64,000 nucleotides of DNA, taken from Lachnoanaerobaculum saburreum DSM 3986. GTDB lineage: Bacteria > Bacillota > Clostridia > Lachnospirales > Lachnospiraceae. Where the stretch lies: the NCBI RefSeq assembly GCF_000185385.1, contig NZ_GL622296.1:1403949-1467948 (forward strand), given 5' to 3'. The position numbers and the translations under genes are program-made. The notes beneath the pieces were generated by a model. It was not told where the DNA came from and did no database searches. It worked only from the letters and a program-made list of their open reading frames with translations. Of this stretch, positions 34,550-43,558 are shown piece after piece (position 1 is the stretch's first letter; the number at the start of each line of letters is the position of its first letter).

Positions 34550-37192
34550 ATGGCACTATCTCCAATGATGTCAAAATATCTGGAGACTAAGAACGAGTAT
34601 CCGGATTGTATACTTTTTTATCGCCTGGGCGATTTTTATGAGATGTTTTTTGATGATGCGACTATGGTGGCAAAGGAGCTTGAGCTTACTCTTACAGGAA
34701 AGGACTGCGGATTAAAGGAGAGAGCCCCTATGTGCGGAGTTCCGTATCATGCGGCGGAAACCTATATAAACAGACTTGTGCAAAACGGTCACAAGGTAGC
34801 TATAGCGGAGCAGATGGAGGACCCCAAGCTTGCAAAAGGACTTGTAAAAAGAGAGGTTGTAAGGATTGTTACTCCCGGTACTATAACAAGCAGCGGAGTA
34901 CTTGCAGATGATAAGAACAATTATATCATTTCAATATTTTATATTGATGAGAGATTCGGGCTGAGTATCTGTGATATATCTACAGGTGATTTCTTTGTTA
35001 CGGAGCTTATTACAAGCAGAGAACTCTTTGATGAGATACAAAAGTATCAGCCTACAGAGATTATATGTAATCATGCTTTTGAAATCAGCGGTATTTCATT
35101 AGAGGAGTTAAAGAAAAAATATAATATAACAATAACTCCGCTTGATAATTCATATTTCGGTGAAAAAAGCGGGATTGATATATTAAAGAAACATTTCAAA
35201 GTATCAAGTGTGGAGGCGCTGGGACTCTCGGAGTTTACTTATGCAACCATTGCTTCAGGTGCTATGTTAAGATACCTCTATGAAATGCAAAAAAGCTCAT
35301 GTGCACAGATAGTGAGTATATCCGCCTATAAAAACGGTGATTATATGATAGTGGATACAAGCTCAAGAAGAAATCTTGAACTTGTAGAGACCATGAGAGA
35401 AAAAAAGAAAAACGGCTCTTTGCTTGGTGTACTTGATAAGACAAGTACTGCAATGGGTGCAAGAATGCTTAGAAGTTTTTTGGAACAACCGCTTATAAAC
35501 AGAGAGAGAATACTTAACAGACAGGAGGCTGTAGCGGAGCTTTTTGAAAGATATATAGACAGAGAGGAGTTAAGAGAGTATCTGAGTCCCGTCTATGACC
35601 TTGAAAGACTGATGGCAAGGGTTGTAACAAAGAATGCAAATACAAGAGATCTTTTATCACTTTCAGCTTCTATGAAGATGATCGCTCCTATAAAGGAGGT
35701 TTTAAATAACTGTACATCAGGTGAGATAGTAAAGATAAATGAAGGCTTAGACAGACTTGAGGATATTATAGACATTATAGACAGAGCTGTAAATGAGGAC
35801 AGTCCGCTTTCACTGAAAGAAGGCAATATCATAAAGACAGGTTATAATGTCGAGATTGACAAGCTCAGGCAGGCAAAGACCGAGGGCAAGAACTGGCTGG
35901 CTTCGCTTGAGGCGGATGAAAAGGAAAAGACAGGTATTAAAAACCTTAAGATAAAGTACAATAAAGTTTTCGGATACTATTTTGAGGTAACCAATTCATT
36001 TAAAGACATGGTACCTGATTACTTTGTGAGAAAGCAGACACTTACAAATGCTGAAAGATATACTACAGATAAGTTAAAGGAGCTTGAAAATATAATATTG
36101 GGTGCCGAGGACAAACTGAATAACCTTGAGTATGAAGTATTTACAGAGGTCAGAGATACTGTTGCAGACAATGTAAACAGAATACAGTCAAGTGCCAAAT
36201 CACTTGCCTATATTGATGCTATATGTTCACTTGCCACTGTTGCCTACAACAATAATTATACCAGACCGCAGATAAATACAAACGGAGTCATCGACATAAA
36301 GGACGGCAGGCATCCGGTGGTTGAAAGCATGCTTGGTGACGATTCATTTATAGCAAATGATACATATCTTGATCAGAATAAAAAAAGGATGTCTATAATC
36401 ACAGGACCCAATATGGCAGGTAAGTCAACATATATGAGGCAGACCGCTCTTATATGTATGATGGCTCAGATAGGAAGCTTTGTACCGGCAAGTCAGGCAA
36501 GTCTATGTGTATGTGACAGGATATTTACAAGAGTGGGGGCTTCAGATGATCTTGCAAGCGGTCAATCCACATTTATGGTGGAGATGACTGAGGTGGCAAA
36601 TATTCTAAGAAACGCTACAAGAAATTCACTTGTGATATTAGATGAGATCGGAAGAGGTACATCAACCTTTGACGGGCTTGCTATTGCTTGGGCGGTGGTG
36701 GAACATATATCAAATATAAAACTGATAGGTGCAAAAACTCTTTTTGCGACACATTACCATGAACTGTCAGAGCTTGAGGGAACACTTCCCGGAGTGAACA
36801 ACTACTGTATCTTGGTCAAGGAAAGGGGAGATAATATAGTATTCCTAAGAAAGATAGTAACAGGCGGTGCAGATAAGAGTTATGGTATACAGGTGGCTAA
36901 ACTGGCAGGAGTACCTGAGAGTGTGACTGAAAGGGCAAAAGAGCTTATAGAAGAGCTTTCAGGTGCAGATATTGCCACAAGGGCAAGAGAGATTGCCGAG
37001 GCTGCCGTTTCAAAGAGGAAGCCTGTGAAAAGACCTGATGAGGTTGAGTCGGGTCAGCTTTCTTTATTTGATGCGGTGAACAATGATTCAATTATAGAAG
37101 AAATATCAAAAATAGATATCACTTCTATGACTCCTATGGATGCATTAAATACATTGTATGCCTTACAGAATAAGATAAAGAACAGGATATAA
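34550..37192 (+). CDS. mutS: DNA mismatch repair protein MutS
   Basis: The 880-residue protein has the mismatch-binding N-terminus (LGDFYEMF, with the Phe-x-Glu wedge) and the ABC-type ATPase near residues 618-800 with GPNMAGKST, DEIGRGTSTFDG and ATHYHEL. The start codon follows directly on the miaB stop. It recognises base mismatches and small loops and recruits MutL. The end LSLFD is the usual sliding-clamp-binding motif region. Confidence 0.97.
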   Translation: MALSPMMSKYLETKNEYPDCILFYRLGDFYEMFFDDATMVAKELELTLTGKDCGLKERAPMCGVPYHAAETYINRLVQNGHKVAIAEQMEDPKLAKGLVKREVVRIVTPGTITSSGVLADDKNNYIISIFYIDERFGLSICDISTGDFFVTELITSRELFDEIQKYQPTEIICNHAFEISGISLEELKKKYNITITPLDNSYFGEKSGIDILKKHFKVSSVEALGLSEFTYATIASGAMLRYLYEMQKSSCAQIVSISAYKNGDYMIVDTSSRRNLELVETMREKKKNGSLLGVLDKTSTAMGARMLRSFLEQPLINRERILNRQEAVAELFERYIDREELREYLSPVYDLERLMARVVTKNANTRDLLSLSASMKMIAPIKEVLNNCTSGEIVKINEGLDRLEDIIDIIDRAVNEDSPLSLKEGNIIKTGYNVEIDKLRQAKTEGKNWLASLEADEKEKTGIKNLKIKYNKVFGYYFEVTNSFKDMVPDYFVRKQTLTNAERYTTDKLKELENIILGAEDKLNNLEYEVFTEVRDTVADNVNRIQSSAKSLAYIDAICSLATVAYNNNYTRPQINTNGVIDIKDGRHPVVESMLGDDSFIANDTYLDQNKKRMSIITGPNMAGKSTYMRQTALICMMAQIGSFVPASQASLCVCDRIFTRVGASDDLASGQSTFMVEMTEVANILRNATRNSLVILDEIGRGTSTFDGLAIAWAVVEHISNIKLIGAKTLFATHYHELSELEGTLPGVNNYCILVKERGDNIVFLRKIVTGGADKSYGIQVAKLAGVPESVTERAKELIEELSGADIATRAREIAEAAVSKRKPVKRPDEVESGQLSLFDAVNNDSIIEEISKIDITSMTPMDALNTLYALQNKIKNRI

Positions 37193-37226
37193 ATATTTTT
37201 GAATTCGGTTTGTCAAAAGGAGACTT

Positions 37227-39185
37227 ATGATAAATATACTTGATAAGAATACTGTTGATAAGATTGCCGCCGGTGAGGTGGTGGAGCGACCTGCCTCAAT
37301 AGTCAAAGAAATTTTGGAAAATTCAATAGATGCGGGAAGTTCTTTGATTACAGTGGAAATAAAAAACGGCGGAACAGATCTTATCAGAATTACAGACAAC
37401 GGGTGTGGAATAGCTGCAAGTGAGGTAAAGAAAGCATTTTTAAGGCATGCAACCTCAAAGATAATCAGTGATAAGGATCTTATCTCTATAAAGAGTCTTG
37501 GATTTCGAGGCGAGGCACTCTCAAGTATTGCAGCTGTTTCAAGATGTGAGATGATCACCAAGACCAAAGATGAACTTACAGGAGTCAGGTACTGCATAGA
37601 AGGCGGTACTGAGGTGGAATATGAAGAGATTGGTGCGCCGGACGGTACAAGTATAATTATCAGGGATATTTTTTATAATACTCCTGCAAGAAGAAAATTT
37701 CTAAAGTCGGCATCTACAGAGGGCGCACATATCAGTGAATTGGTAGAAAAGCTTGCTATGTCAAATACAAATATTGCATTTAAGTTTATTTCAAACGGCC
37801 AAATCAAATTGCAGACAAACGGAAGCGGCAATCTTAAGGACATAGTCTATCAACTCTATGGAAAAGAAATTTCAAAAGCACTTTGTAATGTAGACTATAA
37901 AAAAGACGGAATAAAGATAAGCGGTGTGGTTGCAAGACCTGAGGTTACAAGGAGTTCAAGAAATCTTGAAAATATCTTTGTAAACGGAAGGTATATAAAG
38001 GACAATATAATCTCAAAAGCTATAGAAGACGGCTTTGGCGACAGACTGATGCAACATCAGTATCCGTTTTGTGCATTGAAATTTGAACTTGACGGAGTGG
38101 ATGTGAATGTTCATCCAAGAAAGATGGAAGTCAGATTTTCCGATAGAAATTTTGTATATGACAATACAAAGGAAGCTGTAGAAGAGATTTTTACGGCACA
38201 GAGTGCGATAAGGGAAGTGCCTATAGGCAAGAGTTCCAATGAAAAAAAGATATTTGTAAGTACTCCTGAGCCTTTTGAAAATAAAAGAAGGGATTTGACA
38301 GGAGAATTTCAAAATACCTTTAAGGATAAAAAAACATATAAGTCTTCGGATGATGAGATAAATTGGACTGTTCCAAAGGAAAATATGTACAATCCAAGAG
38401 ATGATATGTCACTGATAAAAGATGAAAAATCAAACAGTATGTACCTTGATATAAATGATTTTAATATTTTGAATACGGATATCAGTGACACAAAATCAGA
38501 TACTTCTGTAAGTACAGATAATGCTGTTTGTAATAAGAATTTTGAGGTCGGCAATGTTTCAAATAATATAAAGCCTTCACAACTTTCATTTTTTGACAGT
38601 GAGTCAAAAAAGTATATGAAAGTGGTCGGTCAGGTTTTTGACACATACTGGATTGTACAGCTTGAAAAAGAATTGTATATTATAGATCAGCATGCTGCAC
38701 ATGAAAAGGTGATGTATGAGAGATTATTGAAAGAAAGCAAAGAAAACAGGCTTTCTTCTCAGATGATCAATCCTCCCGTTATAGTGACATTAACAGACAT
38801 AGAGCAAAATGTTTTGAAGGATCATATGGATGAGTTTAGAAAAATCGGTTTTGATATTGAAGAATTTGGAGGAAAAGAATATAAAATAAATTCGATTCCG
38901 AATATTTTTCCGTCCATACCTAAGGCTGAACTCTTTAATGAGATGCTTTCAGACAGCACAAATTATGATATTATATCACCTTCAGAACTGATACTTGCAA
39001 AAGTGGCATCTATGGCCTGTAAGGCGGCTATTAAGGGAAATATGAGGATTTCTTTATTAGAGGCAAATGAACTTTTTGATGAGCTTTTGTCACTTGACAA
39101 TCCTTATAATTGTCCACATGGCAGACCGACTGTAATAAAAATGACTAAGCAGGAGATTGAAAAGAAGTTCAAAAGGATAGTATGA
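37227..39185 (+). CDS. mutL: DNA mismatch repair protein MutL
   Basis: The 652-residue protein has the GHKL ATPase N-terminus (KEILENSIDAGS, DNGCGI, GFRGEALSSI). A long acidic linker follows, then the dimerisation/endonuclease domain with DQHAAHEKVMYE near residue 487, ACKAAIKGN and CPHGRPT. These motifs mark an active nicking endonuclease, as expected where no MutH exists. AAAGGAG precedes the ATG. It overlaps miaA by four bases. Confidence 0.97.
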   Translation: MINILDKNTVDKIAAGEVVERPASIVKEILENSIDAGSSLITVEIKNGGTDLIRITDNGCGIAASEVKKAFLRHATSKIISDKDLISIKSLGFRGEALSSIAAVSRCEMITKTKDELTGVRYCIEGGTEVEYEEIGAPDGTSIIIRDIFYNTPARRKFLKSASTEGAHISELVEKLAMSNTNIAFKFISNGQIKLQTNGSGNLKDIVYQLYGKEISKALCNVDYKKDGIKISGVVARPEVTRSSRNLENIFVNGRYIKDNIISKAIEDGFGDRLMQHQYPFCALKFELDGVDVNVHPRKMEVRFSDRNFVYDNTKEAVEEIFTAQSAIREVPIGKSSNEKKIFVSTPEPFENKRRDLTGEFQNTFKDKKTYKSSDDEINWTVPKENMYNPRDDMSLIKDEKSNSMYLDINDFNILNTDISDTKSDTSVSTDNAVCNKNFEVGNVSNNIKPSQLSFFDSESKKYMKVVGQVFDTYWIVQLEKELYIIDQHAAHEKVMYERLLKESKENRLSSQMINPPVIVTLTDIEQNVLKDHMDEFRKIGFDIEEFGGKEYKINSIPNIFPSIPKAELFNEMLSDSTNYDIISPSELILAKVASMACKAAIKGNMRISLLEANELFDELLSLDNPYNCPHGRPTVIKMTKQEIEKKFKRIV

Positions 39186-40159
39186 TAAAGGATAAATTGA
39201 TAATCTTAGCCGGTCCTACCGCATCCGGAAAGACCGCGGTATCCGTTGATTTGGCAAAAAGAATCGGCGGTGAGATAATAAGTGCGGACTCCATGCAGAT
39301 ATATAGGGGTATGGATATAGGAACTGCAAAGATAACTGCTGATGAAATGCAGGGGGTTAAACATTATTTAATAAATGTATCGGATCCGAAAGAAGATTTT
39401 AATATCGTAAAGTTCCAAAATATGGTAAAATGTTCCATAGAGGAAATCAAAAAGAACGGTCATATACCTATATTGGTAGGAGGAACCGGATTCTATATAC
39501 AATCTATTATTTACGATATCAATTTTGATAAGGAAGACGACAACGGCAGTATCAGAAAAGTGCTTGAAGAAGAATATGACAAGATGGGTGCCGACTTTAT
39601 GTATGAAAAACTAAAAAAAATAGACAGTATTTCGGCAGAGAATATCCACAAAAACAATAAAAAAAGAATAATAAGGGCAATAGAATATTTTTTAATAAAT
39701 AATGCTTTAATATCTGAACATAATGAGTTACAGAGAAAAAAAACTTCACCCTATGACTTCAGATTCTTTGTATTAAATCCGAAAAGAGATATACTCTATG
39801 ACAGGATAAATAAAAGAGTTGATAAAATGGTTGAGAAGGGACTTGTAGATGAAGTGAAAAGTCTGATTGAAAGCGGGCTTTCAATTGACAATATTTCTAT
39901 GCAGGGTATAGGATATAAGGAGATAGTTGAATATCTTGAAGGTAATATTCCTTTAGATAAAGCTGTAGAGAATATAAAACAAAATACAAGACATATGGCA
40001 AAGAGACAGGTTACATGGTTTAAGAGAGAAAGGGATGTAATATATATTGATCCTTTTGAGTTTGAAAATAATGAAAAAATAGTTGACTATATGGTTGAAA
40101 AAATCGGTATAAAAAATAATTACGGGAAAATCGTTATGGAAAGAAAAGATAATGAATGA
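39182..40159 (+). CDS. miaA: tRNA dimethylallyltransferase
   Basis: The 325-residue protein begins with the P-loop GPTASGKT (10-17), then SADSMQIYRGMDIGTAK and GGTGFYIQ, all MiaA hallmarks. It transfers a dimethylallyl group to A37 of tRNAs reading codons that start with U. It overlaps mutL (ATGA) and the next gene by eight bases. Confidence 0.96.
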   Translation: MIKDKLIILAGPTASGKTAVSVDLAKRIGGEIISADSMQIYRGMDIGTAKITADEMQGVKHYLINVSDPKEDFNIVKFQNMVKCSIEEIKKNGHIPILVGGTGFYIQSIIYDINFDKEDDNGSIRKVLEEEYDKMGADFMYEKLKKIDSISAENIHKNNKKRIIRAIEYFLINNALISEHNELQRKKTSPYDFRFFVLNPKRDILYDRINKRVDKMVEKGLVDEVKSLIESGLSIDNISMQGIGYKEIVEYLEGNIPLDKAVENIKQNTRHMAKRQVTWFKRERDVIYIDPFEFENNEKIVDYMVEKIGIKNNYGKIVMERKDNE

Positions 40160-41432
40160 TTTGAATAATATATATGAGAACTTCACAATTTCAAAAAAGG
40201 TTTTGGAACTTTCAGATAAGGTGTTAAAATCTTTGGAAAGCAGGTTCCTTGAGATTGATAAGAATGCAGAGTACAATCAAATGAAGGTTTTGGCCGCGAT
40301 GCAAAAACATAAAGTAAGTGATATACACTTTGCCGCTACTACCGGATATGGGTACAATGATTTGGGCAGAGATGTATTGGAGGATGTATATGCCGACACT
40401 TTCAGAGGAGAGTCGGCACTGGTCAGACCGCAGTTGGTCAGCGGTACTCATGCACTTCATATAGCACTGTCCGGGAATTTAAGACCGGGAGATGAACTTC
40501 TTTCGCCGGTCGGAAAGCCATATGATACCTTGGAGGAGGTTATCGGAATAAGAGAGTCAAGGGGATCACTAAAAGAGTATGGTATAAGTTATGCACAGGT
40601 TGATTTACTTTCAGACGGTTCATTTGACTATGAGGGTATAAAAAATGCCATAAATGAGAGAACAAAGCTGGTTACAATACAAAGGTCAAAGGGATATGCT
40701 ACCAGAAAGACATTGTCGGTAGAACAGATAGGCGAACTGATCAAGTTTGTAAAATCAATAAATCCGAAAATAATATGTATGGTGGATAACTGTTATGGTG
40801 AGTTTGTACAGAGAATAGAGCCTCTTGAGGTGGGTGCGGATATGATAGTCGGATCACTTATAAAGAATGCCGGAGGCGGACTGGCTCCCATAGGCGGATA
40901 TATTGCAGGTACTAAGGAATGTGTGGACAATGCTTCATTCAGACTTTCAGCTCCGGGACTCGGAAAGGAGATTGGCGCAAGCCTTGGTATCAATCAGAGT
41001 CTGTTTCAGGGATTTTTCCTTGCACCTACAGTAGTGGCAGGAGCCCTAAAGGGTGCAATATTTGCGGCAAATCTTTATGAGAGTCTTGGATTTGACTGCC
41101 ATCCGGATGCTGATGAGCCAAGATTTGATATTATTCAAGAGATTACATTAAGAAATCCGAAGGCATTATGTGCATTTTGTGAGGGTATACAGGCGGCAGC
41201 TCCCGTAGATTCCTTTGTAAAGCCTGAACCATGGGCAATGCCCGGATATGACAGTGATGTAATTATGGCGGCAGGAGCTTTTGTAGGCGGTTCTTCCATT
41301 GAGCTTAGTGCCGACGGACCTATGAAGGAGCCTTATTCCGTATTTTTCCAGGGCGGACTTACATGGTATCATGCAAAACTTGGAATAATGTTATCATTAC
41401 AGAAGATATATGATGCTGGATTGCTACAATAA
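40152..41432 (+). CDS. ynbB: PLP-dependent methionine gamma-lyase/aluminium-resistance family protein (YnbB)
   Basis: The 426-residue protein is a fold-type I PLP enzyme. The probable PLP lysine is near residue 238 in GSLIKNAGGG, with VRPQLVSGTHA and MVDNCYGEF around the cofactor site. It belongs to the Met_gamma_lyase/aluminium-resistance family, which is regularly found next to miaA (and hfq) in Bacillota. The reaction is uncertain; a C-S lyase role is inferred. hfq is not present here. Confidence 0.88.
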   Translation: MNDLNNIYENFTISKKVLELSDKVLKSLESRFLEIDKNAEYNQMKVLAAMQKHKVSDIHFAATTGYGYNDLGRDVLEDVYADTFRGESALVRPQLVSGTHALHIALSGNLRPGDELLSPVGKPYDTLEEVIGIRESRGSLKEYGISYAQVDLLSDGSFDYEGIKNAINERTKLVTIQRSKGYATRKTLSVEQIGELIKFVKSINPKIICMVDNCYGEFVQRIEPLEVGADMIVGSLIKNAGGGLAPIGGYIAGTKECVDNASFRLSAPGLGKEIGASLGINQSLFQGFFLAPTVVAGALKGAIFAANLYESLGFDCHPDADEPRFDIIQEITLRNPKALCAFCEGIQAAAPVDSFVKPEPWAMPGYDSDVIMAAGAFVGGSSIELSADGPMKEPYSVFFQGGLTWYHAKLGIMLSLQKIYDAGLLQ

Positions 41433-41460
41433 TATTCATTTTTAATATTCATTTTTTAAT

Positions 41461-41488
41461 TTTACAATCATATATTTTGTGATAAAAT
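41461..41488 (+). promoter_or_regulatory. Promoter upstream of radC and the elongasome operon
   Basis: TTTACA (41461-41466) and TAAAAT (41483-41488) are separated by 16 bases, with a TGA extension just before the -10. It lies about 40 bases before the radC start codon and overlaps the unlikely upstream GTG. Confidence 0.6.
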
Positions 41489-41526
41489 ATGAATGCCTTT
41501 CATGCTTGGAGAGCGGAAAGGAATTT

Positions 41527-42216
41527 ATGGGGAAAATAAAAGAATTGCCGCTTGAACAAAGACCGTATGACAGAGCGGTCGAGTATGGTGTGGAGTCGCT
41601 GACAGATGTTGAACTTTTAGCAGTACTGCTTAGAACAGGTACAAAAGATGTAAATGTTGTAAATCTTGCCTACAAGATACTTGAGGGCAATGGTGAAGGC
41701 TTCGGAATAAACAGTATCTTTCACCATAATATGGACAGGTTGCTTTCTATAAAGGGTATCGGAAAAGTCAAGGCGGTGCAGATACTTGCACTGGGAGAGT
41801 TTTGTAAGAGAGCATGGGAGAGAAAAAATATTAAAAATCGCATCTCTTTCGGTTCACCTGATGTGGTGGCAAACTACTACAAGGAAAGTATCAGACATTT
41901 GGAGGTGGAGGAACTTAGGATTGTCTTTTTGGATACCAGGCAAAGACCTATCTCGGATATGGTAATTTCGGTTGGAACTGTGAACTCATCTTTAGTTTCT
42001 GTTAGAGAAATTTTAATAGAGAGTTTAAAACATTTGGCAGTGAATGTGATATTATTACATAATCATCCAAGTGGCGACCCGTCACCAAGCAAGGCGGATA
42101 TAGATATAACAAAGAATATAAATAATGCACTTAATAGCATCGGTATAGAACTTATTGACCACATAGTCATAGGTGATAATTGCTATTACAGCTTTAAGGA
42201 ACAGGGGATTATTTGA
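41527..42216 (+). CDS. radC: RadC-family JAB/MPN domain protein
   Basis: The ATG at 41527 follows AAAGGA; a longer frame from a GTG at 41479 would begin inside the promoter. The product has 229 residues: an N-terminal helix-hairpin-helix-like part (LLSIKGIGKVKA) and the JAB metal site HNHPSGDPSPS with a later Asp. RadC's biochemical role is still unclear despite its DNA-repair name. It starts the cell-shape cluster, as in other Clostridia, but here mreC follows directly. Confidence 0.92.
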   Translation: MGKIKELPLEQRPYDRAVEYGVESLTDVELLAVLLRTGTKDVNVVNLAYKILEGNGEGFGINSIFHHNMDRLLSIKGIGKVKAVQILALGEFCKRAWERKNIKNRISFGSPDVVANYYKESIRHLEVEELRIVFLDTRQRPISDMVISVGTVNSSLVSVREILIESLKHLAVNVILLHNHPSGDPSPSKADIDITKNINNALNSIGIELIDHIVIGDNCYYSFKEQGII

Positions 42217-43049
42217 TGGAATCTAGGAACAAATTTGTACTGTTGGTTTTGAGTATAATCAGTATTATTCTTATAGGAATAACTTCATTCAATGATTCTA
42301 TTATTTCACCTTTGAGACAGGCGGTAGGTATTGTCCTGCTGCCTGTACAGTCAGGTGTGAATACAGCCGGTAGGGCAATATATGACAGTATAGAAGAACA
42401 AAGAAAGATACATAGTGCAATTACTGAAAATATTGAGCTTAATAAAAAAATAGATGAACTTACACAGGAAAATACCAGACTTATGGCGGACAGCGGTGAG
42501 CTTGCCAGACTTAGAGAGTTATATAAGCTTGATGAGAGTTATTCCGACTATACCAAAGTAGGTGCCAGGGTTGTAGCAAAAGACAGTACAAAGTGGTTCT
42601 CTACATTTACAATAGATAAGGGCAGTGATGACGGAATAGCGGTAGATATGAATGTTATAGGATACGGCGGACTGATAGGTATAGTGACCGATGTCGGAAA
42701 AAATTATGCTACAGTACGCTCCATTATAGATGATATTTCAAGAGTAAGTGCAATGTCTTTAAGAACAGGTTCACTTTGCAGGGTGGACGGCAATCTGGAA
42801 CAATACAATGAAGGCAGGCTGATTTTAAAGGATGTTAAGTCAGATGCGGATGTAAATGAGGGCGATATGATAGTTACATCCAATGTGTCTACAAAGTATT
42901 TGCCGAATATCTTAATAGGCTATGCCAGAGATTTGAAAGATGACTCTTCAAGATTGACAAAGAGCGGATACTTAATACCTGTAGTAAACTTTGACAATAT
43001 ATCCGAAGTGTTAGTTATAACAAAGCTTAAGGAAGTGAGTGACCAATGA
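42216..43049 (+). CDS. mreC: Rod-shape-determining protein MreC
   Basis: The 277-residue protein has one N-terminal membrane segment, a coiled coil around residues 65-110, and the beta-rich MreC core (VVAKDSTKWFSTFTIDKG, GLIGIV.DVG). It sits outside the membrane and bridges MreD, PBP2 and RodA in the elongation complex. The ATG at 42216 overlaps the radC stop. mreB, usually just upstream, is absent. Confidence 0.93.
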   Translation: MESRNKFVLLVLSIISIILIGITSFNDSIISPLRQAVGIVLLPVQSGVNTAGRAIYDSIEEQRKIHSAITENIELNKKIDELTQENTRLMADSGELARLRELYKLDESYSDYTKVGARVVAKDSTKWFSTFTIDKGSDDGIAVDMNVIGYGGLIGIVTDVGKNYATVRSIIDDISRVSAMSLRTGSLCRVDGNLEQYNEGRLILKDVKSDADVNEGDMIVTSNVSTKYLPNILIGYARDLKDDSSRLTKSGYLIPVVNFDNISEVLVITKLKEVSDQ

Positions 43050-43558
43050 GAAGAATAATCGTAAATATAGCTTTTATTATATTTGCATTTGCACTTCAAA
43101 TATGTATTTTTCCGTTCATACCTTTTTTATATGCGTCGCCAAACCTGCTTATAATACTGACATTCACATATGGGTTCAGCCTTGGTGTGGAAGAGGGTAT
43201 GATATATGGTTTGATCTGTGGAATTTTGATGGATTTGTATGTTGCCGGACCGTTCGGTTTCTTTACCTTTTTGTTTTTATGGATTGGGTTTATAAATGGC
43301 AAACTTTCAACATACTTCTATGAGGAATATATAGTTTTGCCTGTGGCAGTGTGTACGGTAAGTGAAGTTATGTACAATGTATTTATCTACATTTTTAAGT
43401 TTATGATAAGAGATAAATTTAATATTGTATTTTATCTGGAAAATATTATAATACCTGAGGTAGTAATAACACTTATATTCACCTTAATACTATACAGATT
43501 TTTATTATGGTACAATAAAAAACTCAGGGTATTGGACAGTAGAGGGATAAATCGGTGA
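43046..43558 (+). CDS. mreD: Rod-shape-determining protein MreD
   Basis: The 170-residue protein has about five membrane segments. The order after mreC, an ATGA overlap, and features such as SPNLLI and GLICGILMDLYVAGPFG identify it. It is a membrane component of the elongasome that works with MreC. It overlaps the PBP2 start by four bases. Confidence 0.9.
   Translation: MRRIIVNIAFIIFAFALQICIFPFIPFLYASPNLLIILTFTYGFSLGVEEGMIYGLICGILMDLYVAGPFGFFTFLFLWIGFINGKLSTYFYEEYIVLPVAVCTVSEVMYNVFIYIFKFMIRDKFNIVFYLENIIIPEVVITLIFTLILYRFLLWYNKKLRVLDSRGINR

Noticed and set aside
43039-43323. Alternative frame overlapping mreD
   Set aside because: It is a shadow; the mreD frame has the right order, overlap and membrane pattern.
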